DNA from: Sutcliffiella horikoshii
Lineage (GTDB): Bacteria > Bacillota > Bacilli > Bacillales > Bacillaceae_I
Assembly: GCF_008180725.1 (NCBI RefSeq)
Contig: NZ_VTEV01000001.1
Location: forward strand, 465,269-529,268
Length of the DNA stretch: 64,000 bases
Direction: 5' to 3'
The notes beneath the pieces are model-generated. The model was not told where the DNA came from and did no database searches. It saw nothing but the letters and a program-made list of their open reading frames with translations. Made by a program: the position numbers and the translations under genes. This document shows, one piece after another, positions 1 to 10,468 of the stretch; position 1 is the stretch's first letter, and every line of letters begins with the position of its first letter.

Positions 1-121
1 TTATTTCCTCCTATTGGACAGTTCTCTAGGATTTCTCCTCCTTTCAGGCGAATAGAACGCTTCTATTTGACCGTTTTTGCTATTTTGCGGTCTGTTCAGG
101 CTTACAGATCCTTTATTCCCC

Positions 122-162
122 AAATCAAAAGGCCAATGACCCCACTAACAGGACATTGGCCT
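122..162 (-). terminator. Terminator of the DUF3055-like gene
   Basis: An inverted repeat GGCCAATG/CATTGGCC spans 131-162. Read on the minus strand it follows the stop codon at 178 by about 15 bases and is followed by TTTT. The first 120 bases of the window show no convincing gene. Confidence 0.75.
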
Positions 163-177
163 CGAAAAAATCATCTT

Positions 178-477
178 TTATTCATATTGTTCTTGAAACG
201 GGCTTGCAGGAATTGCCTCAGAAAAAAACTCTGCAAGATCTTCAGCTTGTTCTTGTGAATCAATTCGGAATACATGTTGAAGGTGGTTAAGGTCGGTAAT
301 GTCTTTAGGGTCGAGGAGGGTAGAACGGCCGGTTTGCATACAGATGACAAGGGGCTTACCAAAAAACATATTCGTGTACACGATACCAAAATCATATCTA
401 ACATCTTTAGTCGTAAAACCAACAAAGCGAACAGGAACATTCTCATTGTTATCATAAAGCTTGTCAAATAAGTTCAT
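178..477 (-). CDS. DUF3055-like small protein
   Basis: Protein of 99 residues starting MNLFDKLYD. The start at 477 has a strong AAGGAGG site 7-8 bases upstream; the reading frame is open to 546, but the extra 23 codons lack a ribosome site. The central part (RFVGFT, YDFGIVYTNMFFGKPL, CMQTGRSTLL) resembles what I remember of the DUF3055 family, short cytosolic proteins conserved in Bacillales with no known function. There is no signal peptide or membrane segment. It is a single gene with its own terminator, divergent from the next gene. Family assignment is from memory; function is unknown. Confidence 0.8.
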   Translation of the reverse strand: MNLFDKLYDNNENVPVRFVGFTTKDVRYDFGIVYTNMFFGKPLVICMQTGRSTLLDPKDITDLNHLQHVFRIDSQEQAEDLAEFFSEAIPASPFQEQYE

Positions 478-629
478 AAGGTACCTCCTTTTTATTTTTT
501 GGTTATTCAGAATATTATTATAACTTATCAAATGCCTAATTTGCAAGAATTTTCACTTAGTGATTGTCAGCAGATTTCTGATAATGCTAGAATAGAAATA
601 ATGGAATTGTCAGATTAGGAGTGAGAACG

Positions 630-1055
630 ATGGCCAGCAGCGCTTACATTAATTTAGTTCCCAATTCGAAAGAGAAAACGCTTACCGTGGAAGATGTAAA
701 AGATTTATTAAACTACTATAGAGAAATCACCTCCAAGACTGGAAAACAATTAGGATGGGAATACAGCCAGGCAGCTTTTCCCTACGAGTTAAAAGAAAAG
801 CCTGAGGGTACAGGTCAGTGGTTCTATCTAAAAGGAACTGAAGACCGATATAAGATGATTCTTATTGGTGTGGGTACACAGATTGCCACATCAGAAGAGA
901 CCGCCCCCCTTTCCTACATACAAGTTACTTTGCACGATCAGAGTACGCATGGAGATAAAGCAAAGGCAAATGAGCTATGTAAGTTTCTTGCAAAAAAGCT
1001 AGAGGCTGAGCTTAAATTATTTACCGGGAGTATCATGTACTATTACAAGCGTTGA
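630..1055 (+). CDS. DUF1885-like protein
   Basis: Protein of 141 residues (MASSAYINLVPNS...). The ATG at 630 is chosen because TTAGGAGTGA lies 5-8 bases upstream; the GTG at 621 falls inside that ribosome site. The body (VEDVKDLLNYYREITSKTG, GWEYSQAAFPYE, near-C-terminal MYYYKR) matches the DUF1885 pattern of Bacillaceae as I recall it. No catalytic motif, signal or membrane segment is visible, so it is probably a small soluble protein. It is divergent from the DUF3055-like gene and convergent with the deacetylase gene, with a shared terminator between. Confidence 0.8.
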   Translation: MASSAYINLVPNSKEKTLTVEDVKDLLNYYREITSKTGKQLGWEYSQAAFPYELKEKPEGTGQWFYLKGTEDRYKMILIGVGTQIATSEETAPLSYIQVTLHDQSTHGDKAKANELCKFLAKKLEAELKLFTGSIMYYYKR

Positions 1056-1060
1056 ATAAA

Positions 1061-1090
1061 GAAATCCCGCTTTCATATGAGCGGGATTTC
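1061..1090. terminator. Bidirectional terminator
   Basis: Perfect inverted repeat GAAATCCCGC ... GCGGGATTTC with a short AT-rich loop, 5 bases after the stop of the DUF1885-like gene and 4 bases from the stop of the convergent deacetylase gene. Both sides are A/T rich, so it can serve both genes. Confidence 0.85.
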
Positions 1091-1094
1091 TTAA

Positions 1095-2018
1095 TTATTC
1101 AGTTTCTGTACTTGCACCATCAGTTCCGATCAAGTCCGGATCAAGAATTTCGTATTCTTTGGCTTGCAGCCCTTTTACTATTTCAGCTAACGCATCTTTC
1201 GTCCATTCACGGTCATGCATTAACAGATTGGCTCCGTTGTTCAGAAATTCAGTGTTAACCATAATATCTGCTAGTGCCTCAGCATCCATGTAATCAGCTT
1301 CCCAATCATAACCATATGTCCAATTCATAGGAATCATTCCTTCTTGCTTTACCAAATCTATAGCATAGTCTGTATTAGTGCCAAATGGAGCTCGAAAAAA
1401 ACGGGGACGTTCACCAGTGATTTCTTCTACCCGATCGCTAAGCATTACAATTTCTTCGTACTGCTCTTCTTCTGTTAGCTGCCTTAAGGACTTATGCGTC
1501 ATTGTATGATTTCCAATTGGAAAACCCATCTCATATATGGTCTTCAATACTTCTTCCTCTTCTTTCGTTTCAAGGAAGTGACCATTAACAAAGAAGATAG
1601 CTTTAACTCCTAGCTCTTTCAGGATCGTAGCCATTTCTAATGCATACCTATCTGGAGCATCATCTATCGTTAATAGAACCACTTCGGAGTTTGCACCACC
1701 CAAAGGTTCTATTGCAGAAGTGATGGGATTTACTACATATTGGGGTTCTTGGGGCTGATTTTCTTGTACTTGGTCTTCTTTACCTGAGTCTTGGTCTCCT
1801 TCTTCCTCATCGGAGCTCACTGTTTCTTCTTCCGGTTCTTTAATAGGATCTTCCGTTTTTGACACTGGGACATCTTTTTCTTCTTCTTCCACTACAGAAT
1901 CATTTTCTTCCGTCTGATCACCTGCCGCAGAAGAATCTTGCTCATTTTCAACTTGTCCATTTTGCCCGCAAGCTACAAGGAGGAGCAATAATAATGCTGA
2001 TAGTATCCATTTTTTCAT
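1095..2018 (-). CDS. Lipoprotein polysaccharide deacetylase (NodB family)
   Basis: Protein of 307 residues. The start at 2018 has GGAGGAAAG 4-5 bases upstream; the frame is open to 2045. The N-terminus is a lipoprotein signal (MKKWILSALLLLLLVACG) with lipobox VAC-G, followed by about 75 very acidic, Glu/Ser-rich residues that look like a wall-spanning linker. The C-terminal ~200 residues form a NodB domain: metal motif TIDDAP (usually TFDDGP), HTMTH, RAPFG and LLMHD are in the expected order, so the His/His/Asp metal site is present. Expected role: deacetylation of peptidoglycan or another surface glycan outside the membrane. The change of the usual Gly after the DD to Ala is mild. Substrate is not predictable. 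Confidence 0.9.
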   Translation of the reverse strand: MKKWILSALLLLLLVACGQNGQVENEQDSSAAGDQTEENDSVVEEEEKDVPVSKTEDPIKEPEEETVSSDEEEGDQDSGKEDQVQENQPQEPQYVVNPITSAIEPLGGANSEVVLLTIDDAPDRYALEMATILKELGVKAIFFVNGHFLETKEEEEVLKTIYEMGFPIGNHTMTHKSLRQLTEEEQYEEIVMLSDRVEEITGERPRFFRAPFGTNTDYAIDLVKQEGMIPMNWTYGYDWEADYMDAEALADIMVNTEFLNNGANLLMHDREWTKDALAEIVKGLQAKEYEILDPDLIGTDGASTETE

Positions 2019-2114
2019 ATTCTTTCCTCCATACGTAAGTTTCACCTTTAATCATACTAGCATTTACTATATGAAGGCAATGTTTTTCCAGATATTTAAA
2101 CTTTGAAAGGCAAT

Positions 2115-2363
2115 TCATCCTCCAAAAACAAAATAGTAAAATAGGCTCTGAAAACTAAAATAAAATATAAAACTTATGGCAGTTGTCATCGCGGCGTGCT
2201 TCTTTTTATGAATGATTGACATGGCGAGGGTATAACAAAGATAGATAAATATACCTAATAGAATAATTTTGGCCTGCATTTTATCCCTGACCGAAAACCA
2301 TTCTATGATACTATATGTCCCCCAGAAAATATTTTGTATTAAAAACACCACATAATTTTTCAT
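2115..2363 (-). CDS. Small membrane protein
   Basis: Protein of 82 residues with three hydrophobic stretches (about residues 4-20, 30-50 and 58-80) and basic residues HKKKH between the second and third. AAGGAG lies 7-8 bases before the ATG at 2363, which supports translation. It stands alone between the deacetylase and the Slp-like gene. I recognise no family; it looks like a three-pass inner membrane protein of unknown function. Confidence 0.65.
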   Translation of the reverse strand: MKNYVVFLIQNIFWGTYSIIEWFSVRDKMQAKIILLGIFIYLCYTLAMSIIHKKKHAAMTTAISFIFYFSFQSLFYYFVFGG

Positions 2364-2584
2364 AAAAGCAGCTCCTTACTGCATATTTCTATTTATGTAA
2401 CCGATTTTCCATGATCGAAAACCTTAATAATTAATATGCCAGAAAGGAGCTATCTATTTTTCAATTATGTAACATTTAGATGACAAGGCCTGATTACATA
2501 TAATTTAATGGTAGAATAGCACCAAATAGCAGAACAAAAGTAACTATTTTTTATATACGTTGTTAATAGAAAGTGAGGATTGCC

Positions 2585-2977
2585 ATGATTAGAGGCGCTG
2601 TTATCTTTTTCACTTTGTCTTTTTTCATTTTATCTTCCTGTCAAGAAAATCAATCGATAACTCACATTCAATTCCCTGATGATTCTCGCACGCTCGTATT
2701 CTTTACGGACGAATCTAATTTACAGGATGAGAGTACATATTATGATGCGATCATTGATTTGAAAAGTTCATTTCCAGATGAAGTGGCTAATTTAAAAGTT
2801 GTCCATTCTGAAGATGAAAAAATTTTATATAAGCAGTTCAATGTGAAGGAGACCCCTTCTTTAATTGTCGTTCATGACAATGAAGTAGTTACGCAAATAG
2901 AAGGTTCTAAACCTAAAAAAGATATCGTCGTTTCCATTGAACAGGCGTTAAATCAAGCAGGGAATTCTACCTATTAA
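2585..2977 (+). CDS. slp: Small lipoprotein with thioredoxin-like fold, Slp-like
   Basis: Protein of 130 residues; the ATG at 2585 is chosen over GTG 2573 because GTGAGG lies 6 bases before it. Signal peptide (IRGAVIFFTLSFFILSSC) ends in lipobox LSSC, so the mature protein is lipid-anchored from Cys. The mature part has a thioredoxin-like pattern (strand LVFFT, then VKETPSLIVVHDNEVV with the cis-Pro loop) but lacks any CxxC, so it is not a redox enzyme. In B. subtilis a small peptidoglycan-associated lipoprotein gene, slp, adjoins pdhD; position next to pdhD here supports the same identity, but I judge it by context and size only. It is convergent with pdhD. Confidence 0.6.
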   Translation: MIRGAVIFFTLSFFILSSCQENQSITHIQFPDDSRTLVFFTDESNLQDESTYYDAIIDLKSSFPDEVANLKVVHSEDEKILYKQFNVKETPSLIVVHDNEVVTQIEGSKPKKDIVVSIEQALNQAGNSTY

Positions 2978-2996
2978 CCGGTAGAATCCCTTTTTT
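2960..2996 (+). terminator. Terminator of the Slp-like gene
   Basis: Imperfect inverted repeat GGGAATTCTACC / GGTAGAATCCC followed by TTTTTT; its left arm lies within the last codons of the gene and the stop codon is in the loop. Confidence 0.85.
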
Positions 2997-3000
2997 GTAC

Positions 3001-3041
3001 AAAAAAAACGAAGAGCCTCCACATACTATGGAGACTCTTCG
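3001..3041 (-). terminator. Terminator of the pdh operon
   Basis: Hairpin CGAAGAG ... CTCTTCG with inner CTCC/GGAG pairs, followed on the minus strand by eight T residues, 8 bases after the pdhD stop codon. It closes the pdhABCD transcript. Confidence 0.9.
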
Positions 3042-3049
3042 CCGAAGTA

Positions 3050-4462
3050 TTACTTAACGATATGAATTGGGCTTCCCATTGCAACTTCTGCAGCTTCCAT
3101 TGTGATTTCTCCCAATGTTGGGTGCGCGTGGATTGTCATGGCGATATCTTCAGCTGTCATACCAGCTTCAATAGCAAGACCAAGTTCAGCAATCATGTCG
3201 GATGCACTAGATCCGGCAATTTGGGCACCGATGATTAATCCATCTTCTTTACGAGTTACAAGCTTTAAGAATCCGTCTGTTGCGTTCAATGCCAATGCAC
3301 GGCCGTTTGCAGCAAATGGGAACTTAGCAGCTGTTACTTCTATTCCTTCTTCTTTTGCTTGAGTTTCTGTATATCCTACAGATGCAAGTTCTGGCTCAGA
3401 AAATACTACTGCAGGAATACCTAAGTAGTCAATCTCAGCAGGCTCACCAGCAATTGCTTCTGCAGCGATCTTACCTTCGTAAGAAGCTTTATGTGCAAGT
3501 GGTGGTCCATCCACGATGTCACCGATAGCATAGATGTTAGAAACGCTAGTGCGGCACTGCTTGTCAATTTTCACAACGCCACGGTCTGTCATTTCTACGC
3601 CAACTTGCTCAAGGCCAAGCTCATCTGTGTTAGGACGACGGCCTACAGTAACTAGTACATAATCAGCGTCGATTGTTTGCTCTTCGCCTTTTACTTCAAT
3701 CGTTACTTTTACGCCATCTTCCGTTTCTTCTACACCTTTAGCCATTGCTTTTGTGAAGATTTCGACGTTCCCTTTTTTCTTCAGGTTACGTTTAACCAGT
3801 GAGCTCATTTGCTTTTCGAAACCAGCCAAGATCTCATCTGCAGCTTCCACAATAACAACTTCTGTTCCAAAGTTAGCATATGCTGTACCTAGCTCCGTAC
3901 CGATGTAACCTCCACCGATAACAACTAATTTCTTTGGAATTTCTTTAAGTGCCAATGCGCCTGTAGAGTCAAGAACACGCTTGGAATACTTGAAAGTAGG
4001 GATTTCGATTGGGCGAGAACCTGTCGCGATGATACAGTTATTGAACTTGTATGTTTGCGCAGAGTTATCGTCCATGATACGAACTGTGTTGCCGTCTACG
4101 AAGTATGCTTCCCCAGAAACGATGTCCACTTTATTCCCCTTAAGTAGACCTTCCACTCCCCCAGTCAATTTCTTTACTACTCCCGCTTTCCATTCTTGAA
4201 CTTTAGAGAAATCAACTGTTACGTTCTCAGCTTTAATTCCCATGTCTTCAGAATGTTGAGCTGTTTCATAGCGGTGACCTGCAGAAATTAACGCTTTGGA
4301 AGGGATACATCCAACGTTTAGACATACTCCACCAAGTGTGTTTTTTTCTACGATTGTTACCTTTTGTCCCAGTTGAGCCGCGCGGATTGCAGCAACATAT
4401 CCGCCAGGGCCCGAACCGATGACAAGCGTATCTACATCAATTGCGAAATCTCCTACTACCAT
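3050..4462 (-). CDS. pdhD: Dihydrolipoyl dehydrogenase (E3 of pyruvate dehydrogenase)
   Basis: Flavoprotein of 470 residues that reoxidises dihydrolipoyl groups on E2 with NAD+. FAD motif GSGPGG at residues 16-21; redox pair Cys47/Cys52 in [16 protein letters not shown]+ motif GGGYIG near residue 185; the C-terminal active-site dyad HAHPTLGE with His447 and Glu452. All catalytic residues are present and the length is normal. Start ATG 4462 has GGAGGG 8 bases upstream, and that site lies in the end of pdhC, whose stop is only 3 bases away, so translation is probably coupled. The same E3 may also serve other 2-oxoacid dehydrogenases. Confidence 0.97.
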   Translation of the reverse strand: MVVGDFAIDVDTLVIGSGPGGYVAAIRAAQLGQKVTIVEKNTLGGVCLNVGCIPSKALISAGHRYETAQHSEDMGIKAENVTVDFSKVQEWKAGVVKKLTGGVEGLLKGNKVDIVSGEAYFVDGNTVRIMDDNSAQTYKFNNCIIATGSRPIEIPTFKYSKRVLDSTGALALKEIPKKLVVIGGGYIGTELGTAYANFGTEVVIVEAADEILAGFEKQMSSLVKRNLKKKGNVEIFTKAMAKGVEETEDGVKVTIEVKGEEQTIDADYVLVTVGRRPNTDELGLEQVGVEMTDRGVVKIDKQCRTSVSNIYAIGDIVDGPPLAHKASYEGKIAAEAIAGEPAEIDYLGIPAVVFSEPELASVGYTETQAKEEGIEVTAAKFPFAANGRALALNATDGFLKLVTRKEDGLIIGAQIAGSSASDMIAELGLAIEAGMTAEDIAMTIHAHPTLGEITMEAAEVAMGSPIHIVK

Positions 4463-4465
4463 TTA

Positions 4466-5827
4466 TTAACCCTCCATTAACAATAATTGTGGATCGTTCA
4501 ATAGGCGCTTGATATGGTTAAGCGCATTTTGAGCAGTAGCGCCATCAATCATACGATGGTCAAAGCTAAGTGATAATGCAAGAACTGGAGCCACTACAAT
4601 TTCTCCGTCTTTCACTACAGGTTTTTCTGCGATACGGCCGATACCTAGGATCGCAACCTCTGGATGGTTAATAACCGGTGTGAACCATTGTCCACCAGCA
4701 GATCCGATGTTTGTGATAGTGCAAGAAGCACCTTTCATTTCATCAGAAGCTAATTTACCGTCACGTGCTTTTCCAGCAAGTTCGTTGATCTCATTGGAAA
4801 TGGAGAAGATAGACTTTCTGTCCGCATCTTTAACAACAGGAACTAGTAAGCCTTTTTCTGTATCAGCAGCGATTCCGATATTGTAATAGTGCTTGTGAAC
4901 AATCTCATCTGTTGCATCATCAAGAGATGTGTTAAGTACTGGATACTCACGTAACGCAGATGTAAGTGCTTTAACTACGTATGGTAAGAATGTTAACTTA
5001 ATACCTTTGTCTGCTGCAACTGATTTGAATTTCTTACGGTGTGCAACAAGATCTGTCACATCAATTTCATCCATCAACGTTACGTGAGGTGCAGTGTGCT
5101 TAGAGTTAACCATCGCTTTTGCGATTGCACGGCGCATACCACTCATTTTCTCACGAGTCTCTGGGTATTGACCAGCAGGAATTGCTTGTTTTTCTTGTTT
5201 TGCTTCCGCTTTTGTTTCTTCTTTAGCTGCAGGAGCTGCTTCAGTAGTTGTGTCTTCTGCTTTAGCGCCGCCTCCACTTAAGAATGCATCGATATCGCTC
5301 TTAAGAACACGTCCGTTGTCGCCAGATCCTGCAACTTGACGGATTTCCACGCCTTTTTCACGAGCATATTTACGTACAGAAGGCATCGCGATTACACGTT
5401 TGTTTGGATCTACTTCTACTTGCTCTTGAGTGCCAGCGCCAGTTTCAGCTTTTGGCTCTTCTTTAGGAGCTTCTTCTTTTTTCACATCTTGACCAGCTTC
5501 AGCTGTCGCTTGAACTTGTCCTTCTGTTTTTTCTTCCGCTTTTTCATCGTCACCGTGGTCGTCGCCTTTAAATTTAAGGTCTTCATAACCTGGTGCGTCT
5601 AGTGTGATGATTGTTTGACCTACAGTTGCAACTGTACCTTCATCAACTTTTAATTCCGTTACTTTCCCTTTAACAGGAGATGGAATTTCTACGACTGCTT
5701 TATCGTTTTGTACTTCACAAAGTACGTCATCTTCTTCGATTTCGTCACCTGGTTTTACGAACCATTTTACGATTTCACCTTCATGGATACCTTCACCGAT
5801 ATCTGGCAGTTTAAATTCGAATGCCAC
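4466..5827 (-). CDS. pdhC: Dihydrolipoamide acetyltransferase (E2 of pyruvate dehydrogenase)
   Basis: Protein of 453 residues. N-terminal lipoyl domain (about 1-78) with lipoyl-lysine Lys43 in [10 protein letters not shown]; Ala/Glu/Lys-rich linker; peripheral subunit-binding domain ([13 protein letters not shown] ... [11 protein letters not shown], about 145-180); second linker; catalytic acetyltransferase domain with SFDHRMIDG (His and Asp of HxxxDG). I choose GTG at 5827, giving the family N-terminus [13 protein letters not shown], because AGGAGG ends 9 bases before it; the TTG at 5836 is directly at the ribosome site. It forms the core of the complex. There is a single lipoyl domain. A ~290-bp gap holding a dispersed repeat separates it from pdhB, unlike the tight pdhA-pdhB and pdhC-pdhD joints. 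Confidence 0.97.
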   Translation of the reverse strand: MAFEFKLPDIGEGIHEGEIVKWFVKPGDEIEEDDVLCEVQNDKAVVEIPSPVKGKVTELKVDEGTVATVGQTIITLDAPGYEDLKFKGDDHGDDEKAEEKTEGQVQATAEAGQDVKKEEAPKEEPKAETGAGTQEQVEVDPNKRVIAMPSVRKYAREKGVEIRQVAGSGDNGRVLKSDIDAFLSGGGAKAEDTTTEAAPAAKEETKAEAKQEKQAIPAGQYPETREKMSGMRRAIAKAMVNSKHTAPHVTLMDEIDVTDLVAHRKKFKSVAADKGIKLTFLPYVVKALTSALREYPVLNTSLDDATDEIVHKHYYNIGIAADTEKGLLVPVVKDADRKSIFSISNEINELAGKARDGKLASDEMKGASCTITNIGSAGGQWFTPVINHPEVAILGIGRIAEKPVVKDGEIVVAPVLALSLSFDHRMIDGATAQNALNHIKRLLNDPQLLLMEG

Positions 5828-5876
5828 AGTATTCAACCTCCTATGATAGATAGCTTTATAAGGAATCTGTTAACGT

Positions 5877-6003
5877 CTGTAGATTTCCGTTCCAGGTGTT
5901 CGCTTATCCTTGGTCGGTGCTTGAGCCTCCTCACAACGCTTCAGGGGTCTCAACCTACCGATACCCCCCGCAGGAGTCTCACACCTTGCACTCCAATCTA
6001 CAG
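5877..6003 (-). repeat. Dispersed ~127-bp hairpin element, copy 1 (inside pdh operon)
   Basis: Ends are the perfect inverted repeat CTGTAGATT (5877-5885) / AATCTACAG (5995-6003). Inside are the family words TTGAGCCTCC, GGGGTCTCAA and CAGGAGTCT; TTGAG/CTCAA can pair as an inner stem. The conserved sense (GAGACCCC..) is on the minus strand, like pdh transcription, so the element should be transcribed in the pdhB-pdhC spacer. It is the most diverged of the full copies. The rest of 5828-6123 shows only a short AGTTCT/AGAACT dyad just after the pdhB stop. Confidence 0.8.
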
Positions 6004-6123
6004 TAAGACTTCTAAAACGAGATAACCTTCTTCTGCTTACTTTTTGTATAAAATGGAGAGCCCACTCTTGGCTAGGCGAAGAATGGACTTCCGTATGGTA
6101 GTTCTGATAGAGAACTATTTATA

Positions 6124-7101
6124 TTAGAAGTTCAGAACTTTTTTCGCTGTTTCTAAAACATCTTTATGATTTGGCAACCATACGCTCTCTGCTTGAGAGA
6201 ATGGGAATACCGTATCAGGTGCAGCTACACGCAATACCGGTGCTTCTAGGCTAAGAATCGCACGGTCGTTGATTTCTGCTACGATGTTAGCGCCGATTCC
6301 AGCTTGTTTTTGTGCTTCTTGGACAACAATCGCACGGCCTGTTTTCTCAACAGATGCAATGATTGTTTCAATATCCAATGGACTGATTGTACGTAAGTCG
6401 ATTACTTCAGCAGATACACCGTCTTTTTCAAGTTGGTCAGCTGCTTTTAAGCACTCATGTACCATTGCTCCGTAAGTTATCATCGTGATGTCAGAACCTT
6501 CACGTTTAACATCTGCTTTTCCGATTTCAATTGTGTACTCCTCTTCAGGTACCTCTTGACGGAAAGAACGGTATAATTTCATGTGCTCCAAGAAGATAAC
6601 TGGGTCGTTATCACGGATTGCAGAAATTAAAAGTCCTTTTGCGTCATAAGGTGTTGCAGGAATAACTACTTTAAGACCTGGTTGTTGAGCTACAAGACCT
6701 TCAAGGCTATCTGCATGAAGTTCAGGAGTATGAACTCCTCCACCAAACGGGGAACGAATTGTTACAGGAGCGTTCCAACGCCCACCAGTACGGTAACGCA
6801 TACGTGCAAGTTGTCCACTAACAGAGTCCATTACTTCGTATACGAAACCAAAGAATTGGATTTCCATTACAGGACGGAAGCCGGTTACACCGAAGCCCAC
6901 AGCAAGTCCACCGATTCCTGATTCTGCAAGTGGTGTATCAAACACGCGGTCTTCCCCGAACTCAGCTTGAAGGCCTTCAGTTGCACGGAAAACCCCACCG
7001 TTTTGACCAACGTCTTCACCGAAAAGTAAGACGTTTTCGTCATTTTTCAATTCTGTGCGTAACGCATCAGTGATCGCTTGAATCATTGTCATTTGCGCCA
7101 T
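6124..7101 (-). CDS. pdhB: Pyruvate dehydrogenase E1 beta subunit
   Basis: Protein of 325 residues, the usual length, forming the alpha2beta2 E1 with PdhA and helping bind thiamine diphosphate. The order [52 protein letters not shown] and the C-terminal transketolase_C region ([19 protein letters not shown]) is typical and complete. The glutamate of PLAES that contacts the thiamine aminopyrimidine is present. ATG 7101 follows the pdhA stop by 3 bases; GGAG lies within the end of pdhA, so the two subunits are translated together. Confidence 0.97.
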   Translation of the reverse strand: MAQMTMIQAITDALRTELKNDENVLLFGEDVGQNGGVFRATEGLQAEFGEDRVFDTPLAESGIGGLAVGFGVTGFRPVMEIQFFGFVYEVMDSVSGQLARMRYRTGGRWNAPVTIRSPFGGGVHTPELHADSLEGLVAQQPGLKVVIPATPYDAKGLLISAIRDNDPVIFLEHMKLYRSFRQEVPEEEYTIEIGKADVKREGSDITMITYGAMVHECLKAADQLEKDGVSAEVIDLRTISPLDIETIIASVEKTGRAIVVQEAQKQAGIGANIVAEINDRAILSLEAPVLRVAAPDTVFPFSQAESVWLPNHKDVLETAKKVLNF

Positions 7102-7104
7102 GGC

Positions 7105-8220
<1,116 letters not shown>

Positions 8221-8414
8221 CTACGTCACCTCTTCCTTTCTATTAAGAGAACTATTTAATACATGATTACATACAAAATTAGGTTACCCAAAAACGGGTT
8301 TTAAAAGACATTTTTCTGTTTGTGATGCAAAAACGTATCTTTCCTCTTTTACTGTCTTCAGCAATAAGCATGATAGACACATAAATTTATACTGTATTAA
8401 TCTTTCCGAAGAAA

Positions 8415-8443
8415 ATATTAATACAACTTTTCACCAAGGTCAA
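8415..8443 (-). promoter_or_regulatory. Predicted sigma-A promoter of pdhABCD
   Basis: On the minus strand, -35 TTGACC (8438-8443) and -10 TAATAT (8415-8420) are separated by 17 bp. The predicted start leaves a leader of about 190 nt before pdhA. Confidence 0.6.
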
Positions 8444-8701
8444 GTTTACAACACACTACTTAATCCCGTCAATCTCTTTGCTTATATTGATTTTTTAAAC
8501 CAAAAAAAGTAAAAAGTATATTCTGAATCCTCAACTGTACTAATACAACAATAGAATCTGTATTACACTGCACAACAGGACAACTTCATGTTATGTCGTA
8601 ATAATAAAAAAACACTATATATTCCATTCCCGATATGTCTCAATCTTAATCATGGACCAGACAATGATTATTTTAAAATAAGAAAATACATTTTACACAA
8701 C

Positions 8702-8735
8702 AAAAAAGACACGTAGAGCCTAGCTCCAACGTGTC
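8702..8735 (-). terminator. Terminator of ykyA
   Basis: GACACGT / ACGTGTC stem with an inner GAGC/GCTC pairing, followed by TTTTTT on the minus strand, 8 bases after the ykyA stop. Confidence 0.85.
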
Positions 8736-8743
8736 AAATTCAC

Positions 8744-9409
8744 TTAATTATCATAGCTGACGTTGAGTCCCGCTTTTTTATAAAAATCCAATTTGGCTTC
8801 ATTATATTGGTCGGTAAAGTCATTAAAAGACTTGTTAGCTTCATTGATTTTTTCGTACTTTTCATTTAGATCATTTATTTGTACTTGGAGTTGCTCCAAT
8901 GTTAAATCCTCTGTCTGGAAAAGCTCATACATTTCTTTTTCGACTTCCATGGACTTCATGTAATGATCCGATAAAGTCATGTACGCTTCATAACGTTGTT
9001 CCATTAGTTGATATAACGATTGTGCCTCTTTTTTAAGTTCTTCATCTTCTAATGTTTCTATCGATGTTTTTACTTCTTCAAATTGTTCACGCGCTGCCAC
9101 TATGCTCTTTTTTTCATTTTCCATGGCAGCTTCTTTTTGTTCTACCAAAGCAAGCCCTTCTTGAGAAAGTTTAACTATTTGATCAAACTCTTTCATCCCA
9201 AGTGTCAGTATTTCTTCATAAATAGCTGATTCTTTCTTTTCTAATTCCAATAAAGGTCCTTGTTGTTCTTCAAAGCTGGCTTCAAGTTCCACTACTTCCT
9301 CTAGTGTCTGAAATATCTCCTGTTCTGGTGATTCTCCATTCACACATCCTGTCAGTAATAGGGAAAAAGCCAGGGTACCCGTATATACAGTCCTTTTCCA
9401 AAAACGCAA
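8744..9409 (-). CDS. ykyA: YkyA-type coiled-coil lipoprotein
   Basis: Protein of 221 residues from TTG 9409, chosen because GGGGGA lies 6-7 bases upstream; an in-frame ATG at 9427 has no ribosome site of its own. N-terminus RFWKRTVYTGTLAFSLLLTGC is a lipoprotein signal with lipobox LTGC. The mature part is almost entirely charged helix (Glu/Lys/Gln-rich heptads, about residues 30-200), predicted coiled coil, ending in YKKAGLNVSYDN. YkyA of B. subtilis is the same kind of protein and sits at the same place between def and pdhA. Function is not established to my knowledge; an envelope protein is inferred. Confidence 0.88.
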   Translation of the reverse strand: MRFWKRTVYTGTLAFSLLLTGCVNGESPEQEIFQTLEEVVELEASFEEQQGPLLELEKKESAIYEEILTLGMKEFDQIVKLSQEGLALVEQKEAAMENEKKSIVAAREQFEEVKTSIETLEDEELKKEAQSLYQLMEQRYEAYMTLSDHYMKSMEVEKEMYELFQTEDLTLEQLQVQINDLNEKYEKINEANKSFNDFTDQYNEAKLDFYKKAGLNVSYDN

Positions 9410-9623
9410 TTTAAATCCCCCTAACATATCTTCTATTTAACTATAAATTTTATTGCTAATTTTTACAATATTAAATTCATACGTTAAGCATAAAATTAAA
9501 TAATGAAAACGAATTGTTTCAAGTAGCTTCTTGGTTTTGATAATATATAATGAGATACTTTGTAGCTACCATATATACGAATAAATGGAGTATAGTATAA
9601 CTATAAAAGATAGGAGTGAAACC

Positions 9624-10178
9624 ATGATTACAGCGAAAGACATCATAAAAGAAGGACATCCTACATTACGCGCCGTAGCTAGTGACGTATCCCTTCCCCC
9701 ATCTCAGGAAGATTCCACTATTCTACACAAAATGATGGAATACCTTCAGAACAGTCAAAATCCAGAAATGTCCCAGCAATACAATTTACGCCCTGGAGTC
9801 GGATTGGCAGCTCCTCAAATCAATATACCAAAAAAGATGATTGCCGTTCATATCAGAGATGAAAACGGGACATTACATAGCCATGCATTATTTAATCCAA
9901 GGATAGTTAGCCATTCTATTGAAAAAAGTTACTTAACAACAGGCGAAGGTTGCCTCTCTGTAGATAGAGATGTACCGGGACTTGTACCGAGATATGCCCG
10001 CGTAACCGTTAAAGCTACCAACTTGCAAGGCGAAGAACTTAAACTCCGCTTAAAAGGATTAGTGGCGATTGTATTTCAACACGAAATTGATCATCTGAAC
10101 GGTGTTATGTTCTATGATCATATAAACCAAGAGAATCCTTTTCAACCTCCTGATGGAGCTATTCCTGTGGAAAGATGA
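9624..10178 (+). CDS. def: Peptide deformylase (YkrB/DefB type)
   Basis: Protein of 184 residues from ATG 9624 with TAGGAGTGA 5 bases upstream (the frame opens at 9585 without a ribosome site). It removes the formyl group from nascent N-termini. The three deformylase motifs are intact: GVGLAAPQ, EGCLS (Cys metal ligand) and QHEIDHLNG (two His ligands and catalytic Glu). Insertions and the C-terminus GAIPVER are those of the longer Gram-positive type 2 enzymes such as B. subtilis YkrB. It is transcribed away from ykyA and ends in its own terminator. Confidence 0.96.
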   Translation: MITAKDIIKEGHPTLRAVASDVSLPPSQEDSTILHKMMEYLQNSQNPEMSQQYNLRPGVGLAAPQINIPKKMIAVHIRDENGTLHSHALFNPRIVSHSIEKSYLTTGEGCLSVDRDVPGLVPRYARVTVKATNLQGEELKLRLKGLVAIVFQHEIDHLNGVMFYDHINQENPFQPPDGAIPVER

Positions 10179-10185
10179 AAGTAAG

Positions 10186-10215
10186 AAAAACCGGGCAAAA
10201 AAGCCCGGTCTTTTT
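10186..10215 (+). terminator. Terminator of def
   Basis: ACCGGGC / GCCCGGT stem (10190-10209) followed by CTTTTT, 12 bases after the def stop. Confidence 0.9.
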
Positions 10216-10251
10216 AATGTTAAAAAAACGCAAGTAGATTGGTAAACCACC

Positions 10252-10379
10252 GCTGTGGATTTCCGCAAATGGCTGCGCGTTCCTAGGGGCGCTGCTTGAG
10301 CCTCCTCGGCTTTGCCTGCGGGGTCTCAACCTACCGCTATCTCCCTCAGGAGTCTTCGCCTTTTGCTCCAATCCACAGC
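10252..10379 (-). repeat. Dispersed hairpin element, copy 2 (A orientation)
   Basis: 128 bp bounded by the perfect inverted repeat GCTGTGGATT (10252-10261) / AATCCACAGC (10370-10379). Inner pairs GCTTGAG / CTCAACC flank GCCTCCTCGGC...GCCTGCGGGG. It lies between two terminators in the convergent def-ykrA gap and forms an inverted pair with copy 3. Confidence 0.9.
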
Positions 10380-10468
10380 TAGAAAAATTATGAGAACGAA
10401 ATGTTAATTCTGTTTCAGTTAAACCGGTTAGATCCCTTTCATAACGTCAAGGTGAATGAAGTAACTTT

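Larger units (their letters stand above)
8221..8743. other. Intergenic region upstream of pdhA
   Basis: 523 bp without a gene. It holds the predicted pdh promoter (8415-8443), an AT-rich stretch upstream of it, and the ykyA terminator at its right edge. The leader between promoter and pdhA has a short dyad around ACCC AAAAAC GGGT at 8286-8298 but nothing I can name as a riboswitch. Confidence 0.5.

Noticed and set aside
67-467. Open frames on both strands around the DUF3055-like gene
   Set aside because: They overlap a gene with a strong ribosome site and family pattern, and start without ribosome sites.
5877-6003. Transposase-encoding insertion sequence
   Set aside because: Elements are only ~127 bp, have no coding capacity and show no constant direct repeats at their borders by eye.
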